A stretch of DNA of 64,000 nt from Caulobacterales bacterium RIFCSPHIGHO2_01_FULL_70_19 (GTDB lineage: Bacteria > Pseudomonadota > Alphaproteobacteria > Caulobacterales > Caulobacteraceae), in contig MGLK01000035.1 of the NCBI GenBank assembly GCA_001794825.1, positions 1 to 64,000 of the forward strand, read 5' to 3'. The position numbers and the translations under genes were made by a program. A model generated the notes under the pieces. It was not told the origin of the DNA and did not search any database. It worked only from the letters and a program-made list of their open reading frames with translations. The stretch's first letter is position 1. Each line of letters begins with the position of its first letter. This document shows positions 1-7,082 of this stretch, one piece after another.

Positions 1-2
1 CT

Positions 3-178
3 GCGCAGACCGGCCTCTTGCCAACCCCAACAACCCCAGCTCAGATCAACTACGGACTCTTGTTATGGCTGGATGAGAAACGGGGGTCACGTCAGTCAAC
101 TTCCGGGAGGCCGAGTCGCACGGGAAGTTTCTGAACTCCGAGTTCAAGGCCAAGGGCTATCCTTGCCGAGAGCTATAA
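3..178 (+). pseudogene. possible frameshifted 3' end of an unknown gene
   Basis: Two reading frames join into one plausible C-terminus. Frame 3 from the window edge reads ...NYGLLLWLDEKRG up to a run of five G at about 92-96. Frame 2 then reads VNFREAESHGKFLNSEFKA... to a TAA at 176-178. One extra G in the homopolymer would make the frame continuous. It could be a decayed gene of the mobile element or a base-calling error in the G run. The 5' part lies outside the window and the family is not recognised. Confidence is low because the segment is short. Confidence 0.3.
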
Positions 179-573
179 TCGCGGAGATTAGGATACACCG
201 GCGTGTCGGCAGGCGACATGACCTTGGTCGACTGCGCTGATTGAGATCGAGGGCCTGCCATACCCAGTCGGTCGCAGGGTGGCGTAGCACGCCCTTATGC
301 AGTGCGGGTGAAGTCTCCCCGTTCCGGAGTTGCCCAGTTTACCACGCAATCTGTCGTCCGAGCCCAGCAAGCACAGAGGTTCGGTCAGTTTACGGGTAAT
401 GCGTTGAGCTTATTGCAGAACATTCAGCTTGGGGAGCTATCGTTCTCCCCGTCCAAAACAGACGTGTCTGGGGACGACAACGAACCATCTGGTTGAGCCA
501 GCTGCTCTCGGCAGGACCAGCAAGCAGACTCTCCGAACCTCCGCAATGAGTCAGCAGCAGGCCTCGGAACTCG
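179..573. other. stretch without a supported gene
   Basis: Short open frames exist on both strands, but none combines a ribosome binding site, a protein-like composition and a recognisable motif. Base composition is lower in GC than the host genes further right, as in the rest of the mobile element. I see no RNA gene or repeat here. Confidence 0.5.
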
Positions 574-834
574 TCACTCACGCGGTTCCTGCGGCCGGAT
601 TCCGAGCCTTTTCGCCTCATCTCGCACCGCATTGTTCAGAGCGTCGGTAGCCACAAGCAGACCGGCAAGCGCACCCCGAGCCGCGGGATAGTCCCTGCCT
701 TCCTGGGCAGCCGCCTTCACCCTCAGCAGAGTACGAGCGCTCAAACCTGTGAGCCGCGCCATAGGGCCAGCCCACTCTGCCCCAAACATGCGTTCACCCA
801 GACGGGTCACGGCGACTGACGCGAGTTCGGACAT
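574..834 (-). CDS. small helix-turn-helix-like protein
   Basis: This 86-residue protein starts at ATG 834 behind a clear AGGAG seven bases upstream. Its first half (GERMFGAEWAGPMARLTGLSARTL, around residues 13-36) has the spacing of a helix-turn-helix segment. It resembles small alphaproteobacterial phage-type regulators with a G-x-x-W...LA..LGVS.RT pattern; this is a motif judgement, not a database match. No other domain is visible. A 17-bp imperfect palindrome at 844-860 touches its ribosome binding site, so self-repression is plausible. It is divergent from the gene at 1154, and the gap between them holds a tandem repeat array. DNA binding is inferred. Confidence 0.65.
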   Translation of the reverse strand: MSELASVAVTRLGERMFGAEWAGPMARLTGLSARTLLRVKAAAQEGRDYPAARGALAGLLVATDALNNAVRDEAKRLGIRPQEPRE

Positions 835-843
835 GCAAGCTCC

Positions 844-860
844 TGTCTGATATCCCGACA
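844..860. promoter_or_regulatory. imperfect palindrome, candidate operator
   Basis: The sequence TGTCTGATATCCCGACA has inverted TGTC/GACA ends. It matches the perfect palindrome at 1094-1110 at 13 of 17 positions. It lies directly upstream of, and partly over, the ribosome binding site of the leftward gene 574-834, a good position for repression. The binding protein is unknown; the product of 574-834 is the first candidate. Confidence 0.5.
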
Positions 861-900
861 GTGCCCGCTGTGGCCGGCTGCGTCAATCTTGAGCTTCTCC

Positions 901-1004
901 GAGGGGTTTCTCCGAGGGGTTTCTCCGAGGGGTTTCTCCGAGGGGTTTCTCCGAGGGGTTTCTCCGAGGGGTTTCTCCGAGGGGTTTCTCCGAGGGGTTT
1001 CTCC
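901..1004. repeat. eight perfect 13-bp tandem repeats
   Basis: The unit GAGGGGTTTCTCC is repeated eight times without a mismatch, with a partial copy on each side (about 894-900 and 1005-1008). A 13-bp unit shifts the reading frame at each copy and contains no stop, so every frame stays open and produces artificial 13-residue peptide repeats; none of these is a supported protein. The array lies between two divergent genes and between two related palindromes. It could be a variable-number repeat, an iteron-like protein-binding array or a spacing element. There are no unique spacers, so it is not a CRISPR array. Confidence 0.9.
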
Positions 1005-1075
1005 GAGGCCTGCGGGCGATGGGCGGCAGCGCGCGGCCGATCAACCTCCGCTTTGTGCAGCTCGGGATCTGACGC

Positions 1076-1110
1076 TTGACCAAGGCCGACAAGTGTCGGA
1101 TTATCCGACA
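1076..1110 (+). promoter_or_regulatory. promoter overlapped by a perfect 17-bp palindrome
   Basis: A candidate promoter has TTGACC at 1076-1081 and GATTAT at 1099-1104, 17 bp apart. The palindrome TGTCGGATTATCCGACA (1094-1110) has 8-bp arms around one central base and covers the -10 element, the usual arrangement for a repressor-controlled promoter. It would drive the gene at 1154. A degenerate second copy lies at 844-860. Confidence 0.55.
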
Positions 1111-1153
1111 GCTCCGGCGACGTGCAGGAGCGAGATCGGAAAGGACCGAAGCC

Positions 1154-1582
1154 ATGATCACCGCCGCCAGTGCGCCCGCTGCCCGTACCCTCATCACCCT
1201 CACCACCCTTGAGGAGTCGGGCTTCCGCTTTGCTGCCTTCGCCGGCGAACTCCTTCGATCCAAACACCGCGGGTGGTGCTCCAATGAGGATCGGGGCACC
1301 GTCTTCCGCCCCCTGATCGTCCGGACGTCGTCCGGCAGGAGCGGAGCTCGTTTCGTCGCGGGGTACCAAGTCAGTGACTCAGAGGTGATCGTGCTTGACC
1401 TCGGACTGACGTTCCAAGGGCCGCAGGCCGGCGAGCTCGGCGTCTGTGAGGCAGCTGGCGAAGCTGCGGCCTATGCTGACGCGATCAGTGAGCGGGAGGC
1501 CTATCGTTTTCGGACACTAGCTGCCTCCCGCCGGAAGCTGCCGCAGGCGCTTCATGAGCTCGGACTTCGCTGGGCCGCATAA
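1154..1582 (+). CDS. hypothetical protein of the mobile element
   Basis: The predicted protein has 142 residues. I chose ATG 1154 because AAAGGA precedes it at a suitable distance and because the further upstream frame would run through the promoter and palindrome. No signal peptide or membrane segment is visible. The centre is hydrophobic and strand-like (around VIVLDLGLTFQG) and the C-terminus is basic and helical. I do not recognise the family. The gene is divergent from the helix-turn-helix-like gene 574-834, sits behind a palindrome-covered promoter and is followed by an intrinsic terminator, so it is likely a monocistronic regulated unit. Confidence 0.6.
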   Translation: MITAASAPAARTLITLTTLEESGFRFAAFAGELLRSKHRGWCSNEDRGTVFRPLIVRTSSGRSGARFVAGYQVSDSEVIVLDLGLTFQGPQAGELGVCEAAGEAAAYADAISEREAYRFRTLAASRRKLPQALHELGLRWAA

Positions 1583-1603
1583 CTCGTCGCACCCGTAAAC
1601 AAC

Positions 1604-1633
1604 GCCCCGGCGCCAATCGGCCCGGGGCTTTTT
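1604..1633 (+). terminator. intrinsic terminator after 1154-1582
   Basis: GCCCCGG (1604-1610) pairs with CCGGGGC (1622-1628) around an 11-base loop and is followed by five T (1629-1633). It lies 21 bases after the stop codon of the preceding gene. Confidence 0.8.
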
Positions 1634-1727
1634 GCTGCCCGCTGCCTGCCGAACGAATCCCGCGACATGCAGTAGCCTCCGCACTCTGGCGGAGCAGTAC
1701 ACATGGTATCAGGCTAGGGAGCAACGT

Positions 1728-1889
1728 ATGGGCGCTTTGGTGATCAACGAACCTGAGGTTGACAAGCCCCCTCCCCGTCGATCTGCCGCACAGGACGCTT
1801 TGCGCATCCTGGCGATCGGCCCATTCTTCGTTGTCGCCTTCTGGATCTTCTCCGCCTGGCTGACGTCTCGAGGCATCTCGATACCCTGA
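1728..1889 (+). CDS. 53-residue single-pass membrane protein
   Basis: ATG 1728 follows AGGGAG at good spacing; a longer frame upstream lacks such a site and would begin near the terminator. The first 25 residues are polar and proline-rich. Residues 29-46 (LRILAIGPFFVVAFWIFS) form one membrane segment, and the tail is short. The family is not recognised. Small membrane proteins of this kind are common in phage and satellite genomes, but nothing here shows a specific role. Confidence 0.55.
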   Translation: MGALVINEPEVDKPPPRRSAAQDALRILAIGPFFVVAFWIFSAWLTSRGISIP

Positions 1890-2572
1890 GCGCGTGAGGC
1901 GAACCTCGGTTGACGTCTGCTTGGCCTGCGACGCCCGTTTCATCTCTTCTCGTTCTGCGGCGTACAGCGCACTGGCACGCATCGGCACGCATGAGCGGAA
2001 GTTGGCTTTAGATCAGAGTCAGGTGCAGCGTGAATGCTGTGACCCTCTAAGCCGTTGAACTACCACACAAACTGGGTCCCATCTGGCCAGACCCCCTGCC
2101 CCGGGGCGCGCACCGAGCCCGGATTTCGAGGCAATCCAAAGCTCGCAATAGCACTTTGAGCCTGTTCCACCTGTTCCGAGCACCTGTTCCAGGTAAGCCA
2201 TTGTTCTCAAAGCATCGGAACAGGTGGAACAGGTGGAACAGCGATTTGGGGAGAGATGGAAAAACCGCGCGGGCGAGTGGGCGTGTGGCGTCAGCGCAGG
2301 GGCACGACAAGATTCCCGCAACGCCCGTTCACCCGTTCCTCCTGTTCCGACGGGGAAAAGGCCGTTACGATTCAGAAGGTTATCTAGAACAGGTGGCCGT
2401 TGGACCTGATGATGGAAACCTCAAACCTGTTCCAACATACTCGTGGTGTCCTTGGACAAGTTAGCCGGGAGCGGACATCCCAAAGGTCAGTTCGGGGTGG
2501 AAACCGGACGTTCGCCGCCGTAGCCGGTCTCCATTATCAGAGAACCTGAACGCCGGAAGGAGCGGTCTGAGC
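1890..2572. other. non-coding region with repeats, candidate origin or control region
   Basis: This 683-bp gap has no well-supported gene. A 54-codon frame from GTG 1894 to 2058 follows the membrane gene by four bases but has no ribosome binding site. The main content is a set of CCTGTTCC motifs: three direct and two inverted copies (plus one 7/8 inverted copy) in the dyad at 2161-2241, further copies at 2341-2348 and 2426-2433, and a 7/8 match at 2387. On the minus strand near 1995-2062 there is a weak tRNA-like stretch that does not fold completely. The region lies at the distal end of the leftward primase operon, which suits a replication origin; this is inference. Confidence 0.5.
2161..2241. 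repeat. 18-bp inverted repeat made of CCTGTTCC motifs
   Basis: CCTGTTCCACCTGTTCCG at 2161-2178 is the exact reverse complement of 2216-2233, with 37 bases between. Each arm holds two CCTGTTCC units nine bases apart. A third direct unit lies at 2183-2190 and a third inverted unit, with one mismatch, at 2235-2242. The dense iterated motif suggests several protein molecules binding cooperatively, as at a replication origin or a multi-site operator. The same 8-mer occurs again just upstream of the integrase gene (9652-9659). Confidence 0.8.
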
Positions 2573-2782
2573 ATGCGCGGCTACTATCGTTGGCTAGGCA
2601 GAACAATGATGGCTGTCGCCGTTCTGCTACCCGCCTTCTGGACTCTGTTGGTGCTTTCGCTTGCAGGCCACCCAACGGTGACGCTCGCGAATACGCTGCC
2701 CCCGCTCCTCGGAGTCTACGCGATGTCGGTGGCAGCGTTCTTGATCGGCCGAGTGCTGGCGAAAATCCCACCAGGCCAGTGA
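2573..2782 (+). CDS. 69-residue two-span membrane protein
   Basis: The start ATG 2573 is preceded by GGAAGGAGC about 12 bases upstream. Two hydrophobic segments are visible, about residues 11-32 (TMMAVAVLLPAFWTLLVLSLAG) and 43-63. The gene is convergent with the primase gene, which ends at 2857. It shows no recognisable family motif and no signal peptidase site. It could be an element-encoded accessory membrane protein. Confidence 0.5.
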   Translation: MRGYYRWLGRTMMAVAVLLPAFWTLLVLSLAGHPTVTLANTLPPLLGVYAMSVAAFLIGRVLAKIPPGQ

Positions 2783-2856
2783 AGGTCCGCTATGGGTCGA
2801 CTGCCGTCCATAATTCACGCTCAGGAACTGGACATCCAGCCACGACCGCGGGGCGG

Positions 2857-5427
2857 TCAGTGCACCCTGCAGAAGATGCGCTGCTTGCCATAGTTCTTCG
2901 TGTTCCTCTGACCAGCCACTCGCCAACCTGGGACCAACCTCATTGCACGGCCGAGCATCTGTTGCGTCCTCTGGTCGTATTTCGCTCGATCTAAGCCCAG
3001 GACGTGGTCACGAACCTCAGCGAGACAGACTTCGGAGCGAAGCTCGCCATGGGCGACACCTTCGGCTCCGAAACCATCGCCGACCGGGCTCTCGAGCCAT
3101 GCTGATATTTGGCCGGCGAGCACCTCGTCTGCCGTTTCCTGGCGCCGACTCTCTTGCAGCTCCGCCGCTTCTTCTGAAGCAGCGGCGTTCCGAAGGTAGA
3201 GCGGCAGTGAGCCAGCGGGCGACTGTTCGCGCCACGTCGCGTACATCGCCTTTGCCTCCGCCCAAATCTGATCAATCTCGGCTTCAAGTCTGTCTGTATC
3301 GATCTCCTCCACACTGCATGCGATCGGCCAGAAACGACGACCGCCGGTAGCGTCGCGCAGGTACTCGGTCTCGTTGGTGCTACCCATAAACACGCAGGAG
3401 CGGTGAAACTCGACCGCACGTCGGGCGTACGCCATTCGCACCTTGTCAACGGGCCGGCTGATGAAGCCTTTGAGCGTTGTCACCTCCGCCCGCGAGAAGC
3501 CTTGGAGTTCAGGGATTTCGCAGATCCAGGCACCTTGCATCTTCTCGACCATGCCTTGTGTATCGTGGAAATCACCCTCGAGTTCGCAAGCCCATGACCT
3601 TCCGAGGATGCGGATGAACGTAGATTTCCGCTTGCCTTGCGTCCCCTCCAGGATCGGTACGAAATCGAACTTGTGGCCGGGTTCGAAAATCCTGGTGATT
3701 GCCCCCACCATAAACAGGACCGCCGACTCCCTGTGGTACGGCGTGTCCGGAGCGCCGAGATACTCGGTGAAGAGGCGTTCGACACGGCAAATGCCGTCCC
3801 AGATCAGTCCCGCAAGGTAGTCCCGGACCGGGTGGAAGGCGTTCTCGTGTGCGACCAGGTCGATCGCCCCACTAAGATCCCGGTCGCTGACTTTGATCCC
3901 GTAGCCACCCTGGCGCTCCGGCGCCTCAATCAGCGCCCGAACGGCATGGTCATGGCTGTCCGACCATAGACTGCCGTTCCGGGGATCTCGAGGTGTCCAG
4001 ATCGCTCCATCGAGTTGGCGTATCGGCTTAGGGGCTTCCTTTTGGAGGCGCAGTGTTCCGGGCTTGCGGATCAGCACTACTTCGCGAGTGAACTCATTGA
4101 AGGCCACGACGCCGCGGAGCCGAACATCGTTGCGGACGATCAGTTGAACGTTAGGTAGCGTCGGCTTGACGATGCCGTCTTCGTTCCGTTGCAGGAATGA
4201 TCGCCACTCCGGATCGTAGACCAGGGGCGGACGTGTCACTCCAGCGGCGCGCGGCGTGATCGGATGCGGTGTGCCGCCGAGCAGTTCGGCCAGGTCTGCG
4301 TCGACCGCCGAAGCGGCCGGCAGCACGGTCAGCGCGGTCGAAGGTCGCCCTAGCAGGTCGGCGAGGTCGTCATCGGCCTCCACGAAGCCATCATCGAGCG
4401 CGGCATGGGCGACCGACAGGCGGTGGTCCGCGGCGGCCTTGATGATCGAGGCCATGCGGACCGGGTTCTTGACGTGGCCCTTGCCGAAGGAGCGCCACAC
4501 GGCCGCCTGGTCCTTCGGATCGAACTTCGCCGACGCCTTCGACCACTCGCACCACCGCTCGAAGCCCGCCTGCTGCCCCTGGTGCTCGTGGTGCAGCGCC
4601 TGGCCGACCTGAAGCCAGCAGTCGCGGTCCTCGACCCAATCCGGCGGCAACCCGGCGAGGGCGTCGTCGATCTCGGCGGTCGTGAGACCCATCGGCTCGG
4701 AGCGGACCAGCGCGAACAGGTCGTCATCGTCGTCGCCGGATAGGTGATCGACCGTCGAAACACCCCATCCGGAGACGACTGCGGCCGGAATCAGGGGTCC
4801 GACGCCGATTTCGAGCAGATCCACGTCGAGCGGACGGCCCCAGCGGTAGGGTTCGCCGGTGTCGGGGTGGATCGAGGGCGGGAGAACGGCCTGCTTGCCG
4901 GTCCCGAAAAGCTCGATCTCCCAGTCCCATTTCTTGACTTCGCGGTCCTTTTTCGCGTCCCAGACCATCGAAAAACCGGCGGAATGGGCCAGTTTTCGGC
5001 TCCGGAACGGCGATTCCGACACGAAATACAGGTGTTTCGACGCTCCGCCGCTGCCTGAGACCACAAACGGGGCTTCCCGGGCCTCCGGCCACATCGCGAG
5101 CAGCGCGGCCCAGGCGTCTTCGGCCTGTTTCGGGTCGCGAATGTCGATGTCGATCAGATGAACGTAGCCGGCGGCGGTCTTCGACGGCTCGCCCGCCCGG
5201 ATGCCGAGATTCGACCCGCTGCGGTACGATTCGCGCAGGGTCTCGAAGGTGTGGACGGGGGCTGTCGACCAGCCGTCGTCGATCGGCGCCTTCTCGCGGC
5301 GCCGGAGCCAGTGGACGGCGATGCCAGCGGCGACCAGCGGTCGCGCGGCGGACAGAATCTCGCTCTCAGCGGGCAGCATGGGGCTGCCGCCCAATGGCTG
5401 AGGGCGGGTTGCGGTCAGCGACATCAT
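2857..5427 (-). CDS. PrimPol / PriCT / VapE-type primase-helicase
   Basis: This 856-residue replication protein has three recognisable parts. The N-terminal primase-polymerase domain (about 20-215) shows an acidic DID motif at 93-95, SKH at 130-132 and acidic E170/E172, as expected for archaeo-eukaryotic-type primases. A PriCT-2-like segment follows at about 240-335 (CWLQVGQALHHE, WRSFGKG). A VapE-type SF3-like ATPase occupies about 500-740, with P-loop GTQGKRKS at 595-602, Walker B-like WICEIPE near 634-640, sensor GSTNE near 682-686 and GGRRFWP near 695-701. GAAGGA precedes ATG 5427. Such proteins start and unwind replication of satellites, prophages and plasmids, so it probably replicates this element after excision. 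The P-loop has R where G is usual before K-S, a variant I recall from VapE proteins. Confidence 0.88.
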   Translation of the reverse strand: MMSLTATRPQPLGGSPMLPAESEILSAARPLVAAGIAVHWLRRREKAPIDDGWSTAPVHTFETLRESYRSGSNLGIRAGEPSKTAAGYVHLIDIDIRDPKQAEDAWAALLAMWPEAREAPFVVSGSGGASKHLYFVSESPFRSRKLAHSAGFSMVWDAKKDREVKKWDWEIELFGTGKQAVLPPSIHPDTGEPYRWGRPLDVDLLEIGVGPLIPAAVVSGWGVSTVDHLSGDDDDDLFALVRSEPMGLTTAEIDDALAGLPPDWVEDRDCWLQVGQALHHEHQGQQAGFERWCEWSKASAKFDPKDQAAVWRSFGKGHVKNPVRMASIIKAAADHRLSVAHAALDDGFVEADDDLADLLGRPSTALTVLPAASAVDADLAELLGGTPHPITPRAAGVTRPPLVYDPEWRSFLQRNEDGIVKPTLPNVQLIVRNDVRLRGVVAFNEFTREVVLIRKPGTLRLQKEAPKPIRQLDGAIWTPRDPRNGSLWSDSHDHAVRALIEAPERQGGYGIKVSDRDLSGAIDLVAHENAFHPVRDYLAGLIWDGICRVERLFTEYLGAPDTPYHRESAVLFMVGAITRIFEPGHKFDFVPILEGTQGKRKSTFIRILGRSWACELEGDFHDTQGMVEKMQGAWICEIPELQGFSRAEVTTLKGFISRPVDKVRMAYARRAVEFHRSCVFMGSTNETEYLRDATGGRRFWPIACSVEEIDTDRLEAEIDQIWAEAKAMYATWREQSPAGSLPLYLRNAAASEEAAELQESRRQETADEVLAGQISAWLESPVGDGFGAEGVAHGELRSEVCLAEVRDHVLGLDRAKYDQRTQQMLGRAMRLVPGWRVAGQRNTKNYGKQRIFCRVH

Positions 5428-5456
5428 CGCTTTGGTCCTTCAGGGGTAAACCGGCC

Positions 5457-5717
5457 CTAGTCGGGGACTTGCCCCAACCAGAGGCCCAGACGCCGGCGGC
5501 TGGAACGAACGGATCGCGGATCGATCTGAAGACCCAAGCCGCCCTCAGGCGTAGTGACGAGCATCGCTGAGAGCGCTGCTCGATAGCCCAGAACCCGCGA
5601 TATCCGCTGCCGTGCTGCTGATTCAGCTGCGGCGAACCTAGCGGCCAAGGCTGCCTCGAGACCTTCGGCGGCTAGGTCTCGCTCGCGGCTCCGTTCCCAT
5701 GCAGACCAGCGGCTCAC
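5457..5717 (-). CDS. 86-residue hypothetical protein upstream of the primase
   Basis: The frame starts at GTG 5717 and ends 29 bases before the primase start. The GTG overlaps the TGA of the 44-codon gene 5714-5848 (GTGA), which suggests translational coupling and explains the absence of a clear ribosome binding site. The product is arginine- and alanine-rich and mostly helical in its first half, without membrane segments or known motifs. Its place in the operon points to an accessory role in replication or regulation; this is inference. Confidence 0.5.
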   Translation of the reverse strand: MSRWSAWERSRERDLAAEGLEAALAARFAAAESAARQRISRVLGYRAALSAMLVTTPEGGLGLQIDPRSVRSSRRRLGLWLGQVPD

Positions 5718-5848
5718 CGGGCTAACCTAAGGAGTGATTGACTGCGCCTCGGGCGCCGTTTGCTTTGCCGGACCCGCCGGCAAATCTGCTTAGCGGAAAG
5801 GCCCTTCTGTAGGAGCCTGGCAAGGACAGCCGGTGGCAAGCTAGGCAT
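5714..5848 (-). CDS. 44-residue basic protein, possible HTH
   Basis: This short gene is supported by position rather than length. ATG 5848 has GCGGAGA about eight bases upstream, and its TGA overlaps the GTG start of 5457-5717. The product is very basic, with a helix-turn-helix-like centre (LLQKGLSAKQICRRVRQSK, about residues 12-30). A small DNA-binding regulator is the simplest reading, but the sequence is too short for a firm family call. A non-coding leader with chance coupling cannot be excluded. Confidence 0.4.
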   Translation of the reverse strand: MPSLPPAVLARLLQKGLSAKQICRRVRQSKRRPRRSQSLLRLAR

Positions 5849-5884
5849 GCCCGATCTCCGCCTTGGCCATCGCGAGTACAGCGC

Positions 5885-6148
5885 TCATTTTGAACCACCC
5901 GCCCCGCCTGGCCTGGCAGCGTCCCGAAGTTCAATCTCGTGGCGGTTTGCGATGCGCGCGGCGCCAAGTTCGAGCAGCCGCTCCTGCTCGCCGTTCTTGT
6001 CCGAGGGGACTTCGAACAACTCGCCGGGCTTGATCACCGTAGCGACGCTGCGGATTATTGGCTCGCCGTTTTTGTCGAAGCGTCCCGTGAATTCCATGGT
6101 GCCCGTCCAGTTGTGGCGGATTGCATGAATGGCGATCAGTTTGGTCAT
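5885..6148 (-). CDS. 87-residue hypothetical phage-type protein
   Basis: The start ATG 6148 overlaps the stop of the preceding gene (ATGA), so the two are probably translationally coupled. The N-terminus looks strand-rich (KLIAIHAIRHNWTGTMEF). The centre has FEVPSDKNGEQERLLELGAARIA, a pattern seen in many small phage proteins of unknown function where a loop is followed by an amphipathic LxELGAA helix. It ends in a glycine-rich tail. No catalytic motif is visible. Confidence 0.55.
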   Translation of the reverse strand: MTKLIAIHAIRHNWTGTMEFTGRFDKNGEPIIRSVATVIKPGELFEVPSDKNGEQERLLELGAARIANRHEIELRDAARPGGAGGSK

Positions 6149-6798
6149 TGGGCGATCTCCGCCTTGAGAAGATTGAGACTGGTGCGGGCGGCCTCGTCGA
6201 GCGCCTCAGGACCCAGTTCCCCCGGGGCAACCCGGTGCGGCAGGGCCTTCACTAAACTCGTGGCAATCGCCGAGCCTGAGATGAGGCTGTTTGGCTCCAC
6301 GGCAGGTCCGGTTTGGAAAACTGGTCCGAGCAACTCGAGCTGGAGTGCATCCAGTGCGAAAAGCTCCGCCAACGGCGCCTGAAGGGTCGACAAACAAGCC
6401 TTTGAAGTCTCGAGGGCTGCGTGCAGGCGAAGGCCTTTCCAAGCCAAGAACTGGTTGGCTAACTCCCGGCGGAGCTGCGGCAACTCGGACATCATGCCCG
6501 CGCGATCCCGGGTGAGCACTTGAATGGCCTCGTTGGCGGCCGCGATTTCGGCTTGGTACTTTCGCAGCCGCTTACCCTCCGTCGGGTCTTCGGGGGGGAG
6601 CGAATCCCCTGCAAGCGTCGCTTGCAGGTTTCGCTCGTTCCGTTCGGCCACGAGTTCGTCGAACGACGACTGGGCTGCGTCCGCGCGGGCGCGGAGCTCA
6701 TTGATCCGTCCATCCACGAGGCGAACGGCCTCCTCCTGCTCCGCGATGACGGCGCGCTGCGCTATCACGGCCGAAGGGTGAATGCCGATGGTCGTCAT
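6145..6798 (-). CDS. coiled-coil hypothetical protein
   Basis: I set the start at ATG 6798, which has AGGAGG six bases upstream and overlaps the stop of the AlpA-like gene (ATGA); a start ten codons further up would lie inside that gene. The 217-residue product has a long charged helical region, about residues 15-130, with heptad-like leucine and alanine spacing and a central loop near residue 75. A helical C-terminal domain follows. It has no signal peptide or enzyme motif. It may be a structural or interaction protein of the element; the family is not recognised. Confidence 0.6.
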   Translation of the reverse strand: MTTIGIHPSAVIAQRAVIAEQEEAVRLVDGRINELRARADAAQSSFDELVAERNERNLQATLAGDSLPPEDPTEGKRLRKYQAEIAAANEAIQVLTRDRAGMMSELPQLRRELANQFLAWKGLRLHAALETSKACLSTLQAPLAELFALDALQLELLGPVFQTGPAVEPNSLISGSAIATSLVKALPHRVAPGELGPEALDEAARTSLNLLKAEIAQ

Positions 6799-6998
6799 CG
6801 CGCTCCTCCTACCTTCGCTGCGGCCCAAGCAAGCACGCCGGTCGCCCCATCGATAGGATAGCGGACGCGACGTCCCACCCGGACAAAGGGGGGCGACTTT
6901 TCGGGCGTGTACAGGCGGAGCTTGGTGAGATAGCTCGGGCTAAGCTTCAGGAGCTTGGCCACATCTTCGACGGTTCCGAACTCTGTTGGATGGTGCAT
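6795..6998 (-). CDS. AlpA-like helix-turn-helix excisionase/regulator
   Basis: The 67-residue protein begins at ATG 6998, chosen because TGAGGAG lies seven bases upstream. GTVEDVAKLLKLSPSYLTKLR is a winged-helix MerR/excisionase-type recognition segment, followed by PPFVRVGRRVRYPIDGATGVLAW, the beta-wing typical of AlpA/Xis proteins. Relatives activate integrase genes or direct excision of satellites such as P4 and PICIs. Here it lies downstream of the integrase and upstream of the replication genes. An 8-bp-arm inverted repeat (7063-7082) lies in its leader. Confidence 0.8.
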   Translation of the reverse strand: MHHPTEFGTVEDVAKLLKLSPSYLTKLRLYTPEKSPPFVRVGRRVRYPIDGATGVLAWAAAKVGGAR

Positions 6999-7062
6999 CT
7001 GGGTCTCCTCAGAAGACCTCATGATGCTCAAACCCAGAGCTGCACCAGACGGGGAGGAAGAA

Positions 7063-7082
7063 ATAAAGTGGCGACACTTTAT
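7063..7082. promoter_or_regulatory. inverted repeat upstream of alpA-like gene
   Basis: ATAAAGTG (7063-7070) and CACTTTAT (7075-7082) are exact inverted copies around GCGA. The core read on the minus strand contains TGTCGCCAC, which also occurs twice in tandem just upstream of the integrase start (9632-9651). The stop codon of the 420-residue gene lies inside the right arm. It is a candidate operator for the alpA-like operon. Confidence 0.55.

Noticed and set aside
901-1004. CRISPR array
   Set aside because: Units are 13 bp and directly adjacent; there are no spacers and no cas genes.
794-1369. Long reading frames across the 13-bp repeats on both strands
   Set aside because: A 13-bp unit without stops keeps all frames open and yields artificial 13-residue peptide repeats; none has a ribosome binding site of its own, and they overlap better supported genes and palindromes.
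5722-5967. 81-codon leftward frame overlapping 5885-6148 and 5714-5848
   Set aside because: It has no ribosome binding site and overlaps two genes with better starts and coupling.
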